Shown in pieces: positions 25,495 to 32,400 of a stretch of DNA of 46,930 bases. Each line of letters starts with the position of its first letter. The stretch's first letter is position 1. Source of the DNA: DATATB01 sp036268995 (lineage in GTDB: Bacteria > Planctomycetota > Planctomycetia > Pirellulales > PNKZ01); the NCBI GenBank assembly GCA_036268995.1, contig DATATB010000032.1:1-46930 (forward strand), written 5' to 3'. A program made the translations under genes and the position numbers. The notes under the pieces are model-generated. The model made no database searches. It had not been told where the DNA came from and worked only from the letters and a program-made list of their open reading frames with translations.

Positions 25495-26259
25495 ATGCAC
25501 CTCGCGGCCCATCATCTTTCGAAGAATAAGTGCAAAATTTGCGCGGGTCCGCTCACCGTACACCAGGAGGTTCGCGGCGGCACGTGCGACGCGGAACCCT
25601 GCCGCCGGCGAGCCTTGCACGACGAGCTGGCCGCAAAGCGCGCAATGATTCGAAAAACCGCGCTCGAACGCCACGGCATGGTCACGGCCGAGGCTCAGCG
25701 AAGCGCGTACGTAGCGATTCTGCCGGCCTTCTCCGCCCCGGTTTCCAACTTGCCCGAAAAGCGCCGCCGCCGGTTGCGCGATCGCGTGCTGGAGCTGATC
25801 GGTCGCGCGGTGAGTAAAACGCCCACCGCGGCGGTGCCGCCCGCTCCCGCGAGCGTGCCCAACGCCGGACAGCAACGAATGCTGGGACAGGCCTGCGCTC
25901 TTTGCCAGGGCCGGTGCTGTCAGAACGGCGCGGAGCACGCCTGGCTCCAGGTCGCGACGATTCGCCGCGTGATGGCCTCGCGGCCGGAACTTCGGCCGCG
26001 GCACGTGCTCGACGAGTATTTGAGCTACTTGCCGTCGAAAAGCTATGCCGGATCATGCGTTTATCACACGGCCACCGGCTGCGCCCTGCCCCGATCGCTG
26101 CGTTCCGACGTTTGCAACAACTATCTGTGCGACGGCGTGGATCAGTTGCTGCTTGACCTGCAAGGATCGAGCCCGCAGGTTCTCGTTGCCGCGGCGACCA
26201 TGGGATCGACGGTCGAGCGGTCGCAGATTATCGCCCTCGAACCGTCCGCCGTAGATTGA
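25495..26259 (+). CDS. Cys-rich protein with N-terminal zinc-finger-like and C-terminal YkgJ-like clusters
   Basis: The 254-residue protein has two cysteine clusters. At the N-terminus C13-x2-C16 and C31-x4-C36 could form a treble-clef-like zinc site. After a basic helical linker (about 80-105) and an Ala/Pro-rich hinge comes a second cluster with CALCQGRCC (Cys134, 137, 141, 142), then C188, C196, C207 and C212, the spacing of YkgJ-type metal- or Fe-S-binding proteins. The exact biochemical role of that family is unsettled. It has its own strong promoter and ends 18 nt before the convergent FHA gene. Its position inside the T6SS locus is unexplained. Confidence 0.72.
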   Translation: MHLAAHHLSKNKCKICAGPLTVHQEVRGGTCDAEPCRRRALHDELAAKRAMIRKTALERHGMVTAEAQRSAYVAILPAFSAPVSNLPEKRRRRLRDRVLELIGRAVSKTPTAAVPPAPASVPNAGQQRMLGQACALCQGRCCQNGAEHAWLQVATIRRVMASRPELRPRHVLDEYLSYLPSKSYAGSCVYHTATGCALPRSLRSDVCNNYLCDGVDQLLLDLQGSSPQVLVAAATMGSTVERSQIIALEPSAVD

Positions 26260-26277
26260 GAGCGTTTGAGCGGGCGA

Positions 26278-27228
26278 TCACGCTTCGTCGGTCGTGGGCC
26301 AATCGATTGGGCCGGCGGCCAGCTTGCCGCCAAGCTGCAGAAATGCCTGAAAGGTGGCGTCAACTTCGGCCGGGGGCACGCGTCCGATGGCCAACAGCAA
26401 GGCGGCCGTGGCCCCTTTGCCGGCCAGGCGCTCGTCGGGCGGCACGGCCGGAAACTCTGGCGCGGCCAGGCTCGAGCCGCTCCAGAAGGCCGCCATGCCC
26501 GGCCAGGCCGCGGGTGAATCCAAACCGGCCGCTTGGGAAGCCGCAAAAGCATCGCGGCCCAAGTGATCGCTGGGGCCCACGACCCAGCGTCGCGCGGCAG
26601 CCATGGCGCCCAACTCCTTGGCATCCAGCGGCACGTGCCCTGCCTGGCCGATGCCCAACCAACACCACCACACGGCCGCCCGCTTGGGCAGCAAATGGGC
26701 CAGAACCCTAACTGCTGCGTGGAGACTTCCAGGCTGAGACAACTCGGCCAGCAATTCGGCGGGCGACTGGTGGTCGCGAGCCACGCTTTTCGCCGCGGCA
26801 TCGAGCCCCAGATAGACAGCCAATTCCTTGGCCGATAGCTCCGCCTGGCTCGCGGCCGAGCCGGCGCTGGCAGCAGCGGCAGATGCCGTATTCTGGCCGC
26901 CAGCAGACGCTCCGCCGGTTGCCGCGGCCGACTGCTTGCCGGTCTGCTCGACGCGGAACTTTGTCGAGCCGGCCACGATTTCGTCGCCATCGATCAGCAC
27001 GGCACCCGTCACGGTCTCGCCATTGACCAGAATTCCCGGCGGGCTGGCCAGCCCGGTCAAATGGCAGCCGTCGGAGGCGCGGCGGATGGAAAAATGAACC
27101 GGCGCCATCAGCGGATCTTGCGGAAACGAATAGTCGGCCCATTCGGTGCGGCCGAACTTCGCGATTTGGCCGGCCGCCAAAAAGATCTTGCGACCGGCCA
27201 AGCTTCCATTGGTCACATACACAATCAT
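26278..27228 (-). CDS. FHA-domain protein with DUF6931-like C-terminus, T6SS-associated
   Basis: The 316-residue protein begins with a forkhead-associated fold (IAKFGRTEWADYSFPQDPLMAPVHFSI, then ILVNGETVTGAVLIDGDEIVAGSTKFRV, about residues 1-95), which binds phosphothreonine peptides. An Ala/Ser/Gly linker follows (about 96-130). The C-terminal half (LSAKELAVYLGLDAAAKSV, LLPKRAAVWWCWLGI) resembles DUF6931 proteins, which I recall near T6SS genes. FHA proteins in T6SS loci can serve threonine-phosphorylation control of assembly, but no kinase or phosphatase lies in the window. It sits 75 nt downstream of vgrG in the same direction, probably in the same operon. Confidence 0.82.
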   Translation of the reverse strand: MIVYVTNGSLAGRKIFLAAGQIAKFGRTEWADYSFPQDPLMAPVHFSIRRASDGCHLTGLASPPGILVNGETVTGAVLIDGDEIVAGSTKFRVEQTGKQSAAATGGASAGGQNTASAAAASAGSAASQAELSAKELAVYLGLDAAAKSVARDHQSPAELLAELSQPGSLHAAVRVLAHLLPKRAAVWWCWLGIGQAGHVPLDAKELGAMAAARRWVVGPSDHLGRDAFAASQAAGLDSPAAWPGMAAFWSGSSLAAPEFPAVPPDERLAGKGATAALLLAIGRVPPAEVDATFQAFLQLGGKLAAGPIDWPTTDEA

Positions 27229-27303
27229 GGTCGCCGCACGCTACAGAGAAGTCAGCACTCGAGCACGAAGGGCACGAAACAATCAACGAACCTGCTGCAC
27301 CGA

Positions 27304-29364
27304 TCAATTGATCATGGTCATGCCGCCCTTGAGCGTCAGCGTGCCATCGCCTTGGACGGTGGTCATGGGAGACTTGAGCTCGGCGGTCGCCTGGCCCTGG
27401 ATCGAGACCTTAGTTGCCGAAATGGTGACGCCGCTGGTGTCAATTTTAATGCTATTGCTGCCGACCTTCAATTCGATCGACTGCCCGGCCGAGACGCTGC
27501 ACGTGCCGCTGGTGATCGTGATCGATTGGTTGCCCTGTTTGATCGTCAGGGTATCGTTACCCTGGTCGATCTCGACCGTACGATTGCCTTGCTTGATGGT
27601 GTGAACGTCGTCGCTCTGATCGACCAGAACGGTGCGCGTGCCTTGCTTGACTTCCAGGGTATGGGTCCCCTGGTCGATCGTCACAGTGCAATTGCCAGTC
27701 TTGACTTCGAGGCTCTCGTTGCCATTTTCAATCGTGACAGTGCGATTGTTGTAGATGTCGATCGTCTGGTCGCCGTTGGTCTTGAAGTCGAAGCCGACCT
27801 TGAGCGTGTCGTTGTTTCCGACGATCCGGTTGAAGTCGCGCTCGGCGTAGAAGTAGACTTGTTCCGAGCCTTTCAGATCTTCGAACATCAGCTGGTTGAA
27901 CGTCGTGGCGTCGCCGGACTTGCTGCTGCGCGTCAGGATGCCGCTTTGAGTTTTGTTGTCTGGCAGAGTCAGCGGGGGCGTATTCTGCGCGTTGTAGACC
28001 GAACCGGTAATCAGCGGCCGGTCCGGATCCCCTTCGAGGAATTCAACAACCACCTCATCGCCGATCCGCGGAATCCATTGAAAGCCAAAGGTCTTGCTGG
28101 CCCAAGGCTGTGCCACGCGGATCCAACACGAGCTGTTCTGGTCGTTGGTGCCGACCCGGTCCCAGTGAAACTGCACTTTGATGCGGGCCGCGGCTTCGGT
28201 GTAAATCTCTTCGCCCGAGGTGCCGGTGACGATGGCCGTCTGCGGTCCGCGGATCACGCTGCGCGGCGTAATCCGCGGCGGCCGAAAGGGGGTGGTGCGA
28301 TCGACCGCCGTGAATCGGCAGGTAAACAAAGGCTCGTCTGCCACCGGAACCGATTCATACGCATTGAGCACGAGCTGGTAGGCCGCGCTCGTGACGAGAA
28401 ACTGCACGCTATCCTGGTCCGTCCACGGCAAGCCGCTGATTTTGAACAGATCGCCGACGGCCAGCCCGCGGACGTTGGCCTCTCCCTGGACGTAGGCGTC
28501 GCCCGCCCGCGCGCCCTGGTATTGCACGCCCGTGTAGTGCGTGCCGCCGTCGGAGTCCGCGTACCCACCGGGATAGTCGTAGATCTCGTACATGCCGCCA
28601 GTGGCCGTTGCCGACGAAGCCGACAGATCCACGGTCGGCTGCGTGTAATCAAAATCCTGCAACGAGTACTGCCCCGTTTGCACTTGCTGCAGGTTCGACC
28701 AGCCATACACGTGGTCGGCCCGCTGCCGACTTTGGCCGCGGGGGTAATAGTTCATCGGGCTGTAGGCGCCCGTCGGGTGCGAGCTGACGTCGTCGATGAG
28801 CACCATCGTGTGCGCGCCCTGCGCGTGCGTGAAGTAGTAGTAAATCCCTTCACGCTCCATCAGCCGGCTGACAAAGTTGAATGCCGTCTCGCGATACTGC
28901 ACGCAATAGTCCAGCGCCGCATAGGTGCCCGTCAGACTGTCCGTAATGGCCGGGGCACCGAGGTTGCTAAAGACCTGCTTGATGATGTCCGGAATGGCCA
29001 TATTCTGGAAAATGCGGCAGTCGGCGCTGAGGTTCAGCAACCACAGCCAAGGCCGCAAGGTCGCTTCGTAGTGCTGATAATTGCCCAGGGTGCCGACGTG
29101 TGCAAAGCGGGTACATAGGCCGTGAAAATAGCGCGTGCTGCCATCGCCGAGCGTCAGCGAGACGGTCACGCCGGCATTGCCCAGCATCGACGATCCGTCC
29201 TGACGGGCCTGGCTTAGCAGCTCAAGGTTGTACTCGAAGGGCTGGCTCAGGCCGTCGGTGCCGGTCATCCGATAAAAGAGCAGGTTCGGATCCAGCGGCG
29301 TGCTGACGCCGATGAGCCGGGCAGTGGAGCTGGGCGAAGGAGCTGACGAGGACGAAGACGACAT
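27304..29364 (-). CDS. vgrG: Type VI secretion tip protein VgrG (TssI)
   Basis: VgrG trimers form the spike on the Hcp tube. The 686-residue product has the gp27-like part (FEYNLELLSQ, FHGLCTRFAHVG, the YCVQYRETAFNFVSRLMEREGIYYYF hallmark), the gp5 OB-fold region (ARIKVQFHWDRVGTNDQNSSCWIRVAQPWASKTFGFQWIPRIGDEVVVEFLEGDPDRPLITGSVYN) and a beta-helical needle of about 10-residue repeats of the TVxIxxG-N type. It ends with LKGGMTMIN, with no extra effector domain. The frame is open upstream to 29535, but ATG 29364 is preceded by GGAG and matches the domain start. It diverges from the PAAR-like gene that should cap this spike. Confidence 0.95.
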   Translation of the reverse strand: MSSSSSSAPSPSSTARLIGVSTPLDPNLLFYRMTGTDGLSQPFEYNLELLSQARQDGSSMLGNAGVTVSLTLGDGSTRYFHGLCTRFAHVGTLGNYQHYEATLRPWLWLLNLSADCRIFQNMAIPDIIKQVFSNLGAPAITDSLTGTYAALDYCVQYRETAFNFVSRLMEREGIYYYFTHAQGAHTMVLIDDVSSHPTGAYSPMNYYPRGQSRQRADHVYGWSNLQQVQTGQYSLQDFDYTQPTVDLSASSATATGGMYEIYDYPGGYADSDGGTHYTGVQYQGARAGDAYVQGEANVRGLAVGDLFKISGLPWTDQDSVQFLVTSAAYQLVLNAYESVPVADEPLFTCRFTAVDRTTPFRPPRITPRSVIRGPQTAIVTGTSGEEIYTEAAARIKVQFHWDRVGTNDQNSSCWIRVAQPWASKTFGFQWIPRIGDEVVVEFLEGDPDRPLITGSVYNAQNTPPLTLPDNKTQSGILTRSSKSGDATTFNQLMFEDLKGSEQVYFYAERDFNRIVGNNDTLKVGFDFKTNGDQTIDIYNNRTVTIENGNESLEVKTGNCTVTIDQGTHTLEVKQGTRTVLVDQSDDVHTIKQGNRTVEIDQGNDTLTIKQGNQSITITSGTCSVSAGQSIELKVGSNSIKIDTSGVTISATKVSIQGQATAELKSPMTTVQGDGTLTLKGGMTMIN

Positions 29365-29397
29365 GCACGAAAACTCCGCGGCTAGAAGGTGCACGCA

Positions 29398-29403
29398 AGT
29401 ATA
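29398..29403 (-). promoter_or_regulatory. Possible -10 element for vgrG
   Basis: TATACT is read on the minus strand about 34 nt before the vgrG ATG, in the 162-nt divergent region shared with the PAAR-like gene. The expected -35 position (TGGTCG) is a poor match, so this is weak. Confidence 0.3.
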
Positions 29404-29526
29404 GCCATCCCGTCCGCAAGCGACCAGCGCAGCAAGCGGACCGGCGACCACGGCTTGAGCGGATTTGTCGGGCTTGATAAACTCCAGCGGTCGTCGAGCA
29501 ACACTTGAAGCGAGGAGACACGTCGC

Positions 29527-29916
29527 ATGCCACAACTCGTGGTCTTGGGCGCCATGCTCAACTGTTCGTTTGGCATGGCGCCGAGCAACCTGGTCGTGCT
29601 GCCGGCCAATGCGGTCCAGGGCTGCAGCGTGCCCGCGGCCAATATCATGGATTCCGCTCCGATGGTGAACATCATGCCCTTCGGCATGTGCCAGTCGTTG
29701 GCGAATCCCACGGTCGCGGCGGCGACGGCAGCGGCGCTGGGCGTGCTGACGCCGATGCCTTGCATTCCCGTAACTCCGGCGCCGTGGGCGCCCGGTTCGG
29801 CCACCGTAATGCTCGCCAAGATGCCGGCCTTGAACAACACCAGCATGTGCATGTGCAATTGGGGTGGCGTCATCACGATCTCGAATCCCGGCGAGCAGAC
29901 GATCAGCGTCCCCTAA
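29527..29916 (+). CDS. PAAR-like (DUF4280) spike-tip protein
   Basis: DUF4280 proteins are PAAR-like caps that sharpen the VgrG spike and link effectors to it. The 129-residue product shows the family pattern: LVVLGAMLNCSFGMAPSNLVVLP at the start, a central NIMPFGMCQSLANPTVAAATAAALG block with TPMPCIPVTPAPWAPG, and the C-terminal MCNWGGVITISNPGEQTI. The conserved Cys residues (Cys13, 33, 55, 79, 109) may bind metal, as in PAAR tips. GAGGAG lies 9 nt before ATG 29527. It is divergent from vgrG and convergent with the TolC-like gene. Confidence 0.9.
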   Translation: MPQLVVLGAMLNCSFGMAPSNLVVLPANAVQGCSVPAANIMDSAPMVNIMPFGMCQSLANPTVAAATAAALGVLTPMPCIPVTPAPWAPGSATVMLAKMPALNNTSMCMCNWGGVITISNPGEQTISVP

Positions 29917-29923
29917 CCTTCCA

Positions 29924-29952
29924 GTAGCGGAATTCGTGCGAATTCCGATGCG
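29924..29952. repeat. Dispersed hairpin, family A copy 1
   Basis: Arms GCGGAATTC and GAATTCCG form an 8-bp stem around a GTGC tetraloop (stem-loop 29928-29947), between the convergent stops of the PAAR-like and TolC-like genes. The 29-nt element matches the minus strand of 37641-37669 at 25 of 29 positions. Confidence 0.65.
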
Positions 29953-29970
29953 TTCATCCGCGCTTTTGCG

Positions 29971-32100
29971 CTAGTGCAATAAGACCGAAGTCGTGCTGGT
30001 TGTCGATGGCTGAGGCGGAGCCAGCGTCGGCGTCGGTCCGGTGTCGGCATTCGGGCCGGAATGCGAAGTGGTCGCGTCACCAGGCGATGCCGCCGAAGGG
30101 GTGACAACTGGCGGCGTCGAACCGCCCGTCGCACTGGTTGCTGCCGAACCGTCCGCGTCAATAGTGACCGCGGCCTTCGTTTGATCAGCCGCAGCGGTGC
30201 TTACTGTATTGCTGTCGTCGCCGGTGACGACGCGTGCCGGCTTGTCGCCAGCGCTAAACGCATAGTTGATCCGGTCCCAGAGTTCGCGCGCGCTGGCCGA
30301 ACGCGAGTGTTTGTCGTCGGTGGAAATTTTCGGATTGCCGGCCACGACAATATCGTTGTAGTCCAGCAGCGATCCCTTTTCCAAATGCACGTTCTTGACT
30401 GCCACGGCGTAATCGATGACCGCGCGGGCATAGCGGCTCTCGGCGTCGGCCAGCCGCACCTGGGCATAGAGCACGGCGTCGACAGGCACTTTGCCGGAGT
30501 CGAAAGCGGCTTGCGTGGCCGTGAGATGCTGAGCGGCGGCGATGCGGCGGTTCATGTTGGTTTGCGCCGCGGCATACGAGCGGTCGACTTCGCCCAGGGC
30601 ATCGCTGATTTCGTGCAGGACCTCGCGCTCTTGCTCGTAGAGGATCGCGCGCTCCCGGGCCAGTTGCAGTTGCGCATTGCGCACCGCGGCGTTTCCGCGG
30701 CGGAAGCCCAGCGGCGCGGAATACTCGAATCCGATATGCCATTCCTGGTACTCGGTGCTGGCCATGTTGGTATACGCGCTCTCGCTGAGCGAGTTGTTGC
30801 TCAACAGGTCGTTGCCGAAGCCGCGCAGACGATATCGAGCAATGGTGTCGAACCGCGGCAGCAGGAAGTTGCGGCTGGCAATCAGCTCCATTTCGCGACG
30901 CTTGATCAGCAAGCGCTGCTTGCGCAGCTCGGCCCGGCGGGCCAGCGATTCGCGCTGCACCTGGTCCCAGTCGAACACGACTTTCGACAAGGCCGGCTCG
31001 TTGATCGGCCGCAGCAAGGCGCCGTCGTTGATCGGCAGGCCGATCATCAACCGCAGCCGGCGTTCGGCCGTGTACACTCCCCCGTTGCGCGCGCCGGCGC
31101 CGGACGACCGGAACCCGCTCAGGGCGTTCTGCACGTCCTCCTGGAAGCCGAAATACTGTTCGCGGGCCTGCGACTCCTTTTCCGCCTCGCCTCCCGCGCG
31201 GCCGGCTACGTACAGGGCGTGAATGCGCCGCCAGGTTTCCAAGGCCACGTCGCGGGCAGCAATCTTGGCATTCAGATCGCGATAAGCAAACTGCAAATCC
31301 CAATAGGCGTTTTCGATGTCGCTGACGAACGCCGGCAGCGCCTGCTCGAAATCCACCATGCTGATTTCGGTGTTGAGCTTCGCCAGCACCACGCCGTTGA
31401 ACACGCCGAGCGTGCCGGACGGTCCCGCGATGCGGTTGAACTGGGTCCCGAATCCCTGCAACAACGGCTGCCGGACCTCGGCCTCGAAGTTGGTGTTCCA
31501 GGCGCTAGGGAATTGGTTGGCCGGGGCATTGTTGTCGTCGAAATCCGTGTTGTGCCGGAAAGCGAACGTGGCACCGGTCGTCGTCTGCTTCGTGATCTGC
31601 TTCTGAAAGACCATCAGGTGTTGAACGAAGTCGCGCGTGCCGCCGCCGAAAAAGCTGTTGTTCAACAGTCGGTGGTTGCCTTCCCAAAACGCGCTGGTCG
31701 ATACGTTGGCGTCGAAAGCGCTGAGTGCCGCATCCATGCCGAAGCGCGGATCCGTCTCCACGAGGCCCGGCGTATGGATCGAGCGGGTCGTGGCCGGCGA
31801 GCGGAGCACGGTTCCGCCCAGATCGCGCATGACCCGTGAATTGCTGAGCCCGATCTCGACCGCTTCCTGCAGCGTGATATCGCGGTACTGCGGCGTATCG
31901 CTCGACAGTGTCAGCGGCGCGACTTCGGGGGCCACCTGATCGACGTCCGATTGGGATTTGTCGAGCGTCGTATCGCGGGTCATCAGCGCGCGGTAATGCG
32001 ACTCGTTTCCTTCGTCAAAGAAAACGCTCTTCGCGCGGCAGCCCGGCATCGCCAGCGCGATGATCAGCACGATCGTGGTGATGGCTGCGGCCGCCTTCAT
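29971..32100 (-). CDS. TolC-family outer-membrane efflux lipoprotein
   Basis: TolC-type proteins form trimeric outer-membrane channels with a periplasmic helical tunnel. The 709-residue product starts with a lipoprotein signal (AAAAITTIVLIIALAMPGC) and carries the outer-membrane efflux pattern: ISLQEAVEIGL-like first helix (DITLQEAVEIGLSNSRVM), FEAEVRQPLLQGFGTQFNR, ENAYWDLQFAYRDLNAKIAARDVALETWRRI, and the second repeat with EREVLHEISDALGEVDRSYAAAQTN. The C-terminal 100 residues are a Ser/Thr/Pro/Ala tail, unusual for TolC. ATG 32100 is preferred to in-frame starts at 32142 and 32193 because the lipoprotein signal begins there. It diverges from three adaptor or protease genes and probably works with them in export. 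Confidence 0.88.
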   Translation of the reverse strand: MKAAAAITTIVLIIALAMPGCRAKSVFFDEGNESHYRALMTRDTTLDKSQSDVDQVAPEVAPLTLSSDTPQYRDITLQEAVEIGLSNSRVMRDLGGTVLRSPATTRSIHTPGLVETDPRFGMDAALSAFDANVSTSAFWEGNHRLLNNSFFGGGTRDFVQHLMVFQKQITKQTTTGATFAFRHNTDFDDNNAPANQFPSAWNTNFEAEVRQPLLQGFGTQFNRIAGPSGTLGVFNGVVLAKLNTEISMVDFEQALPAFVSDIENAYWDLQFAYRDLNAKIAARDVALETWRRIHALYVAGRAGGEAEKESQAREQYFGFQEDVQNALSGFRSSGAGARNGGVYTAERRLRLMIGLPINDGALLRPINEPALSKVVFDWDQVQRESLARRAELRKQRLLIKRREMELIASRNFLLPRFDTIARYRLRGFGNDLLSNNSLSESAYTNMASTEYQEWHIGFEYSAPLGFRRGNAAVRNAQLQLARERAILYEQEREVLHEISDALGEVDRSYAAAQTNMNRRIAAAQHLTATQAAFDSGKVPVDAVLYAQVRLADAESRYARAVIDYAVAVKNVHLEKGSLLDYNDIVVAGNPKISTDDKHSRSASARELWDRINYAFSAGDKPARVVTGDDSNTVSTAAADQTKAAVTIDADGSAATSATGGSTPPVVTPSAASPGDATTSHSGPNADTGPTPTLAPPQPSTTSTTSVLLH

Positions 32101-32356
32101 TTCACGGTCGATCCGAGGTCCAAAAAGGAGATAGCCCGACATCTCCACGCGACGCAGCCTGCTAGCGCCGGCGATGCGCGCACCAACCCACACGGCGCGG
32201 TATTCCCCCGCGTAGTCTCTGATAATCGGCCGCTTGGCCCCCGCAGTTTTGTTTTAATCGGAAAATCCAGCCGATATTGGCCATCCTATGCAACCGCTAA
32301 TATTTGCCACCTTGGCCGCTTTCGAGCCACGCGGGACGGTTCGCCGACGAGGCGCG

Positions 32357-32378
32357 AAGCCGCCGGACTGCCGTCCGT
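32357..32378. repeat. Dispersed hairpin, family B copy 2
   Basis: The core GGACTGCCGTCC is flanked by AGCCGCC and GTCGGCT arms (one mismatch), and the minus strand matches 3419-3440 at 19 of 22 positions. It lies just upstream of the putative -10 of the GAF-HlyD gene, so it could affect that promoter. Confidence 0.5.
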
Positions 32379-32386
32379 CGGCTTGA

Positions 32387-32392
32387 TATACT
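32387..32392 (+). promoter_or_regulatory. Putative -10 element suggesting leaderless mRNA
   Basis: TATACT ends 8 nt before ATG 32401, so transcription would begin at or next to the start codon. No -35 match is present at the expected distance; the family-B hairpin occupies that place. Confidence 0.35.
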
Positions 32393-32400
32393 GTGAACTT

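Larger units (their letters stand above)
32101..32400. other. Divergent intergenic region of the export cluster
   Basis: No gene is seen in these 300 nt. The region holds the second copy of the family-B hairpin (32357-32378) and a TATACT (32387-32392) that ends only 8 nt before the ATG of the GAF-HlyD gene. No comparably clear minus-strand promoter for the TolC-like gene was found. Confidence 0.5.

Noticed and set aside
27061..29118. 685-residue plus frame opposite vgrG and part of the FHA gene
   Set aside because: Repetitive IALLDGVNVVALID-like translation is the reverse reading of the VgrG needle repeats; VgrG is certain on the other strand.
29365..29535. 57-residue N-terminal extension of VgrG
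   Set aside because: It would overlap the PAAR-like start and its ribosome site. GGAG precedes ATG 29364, and VgrG similarity begins soon after it.
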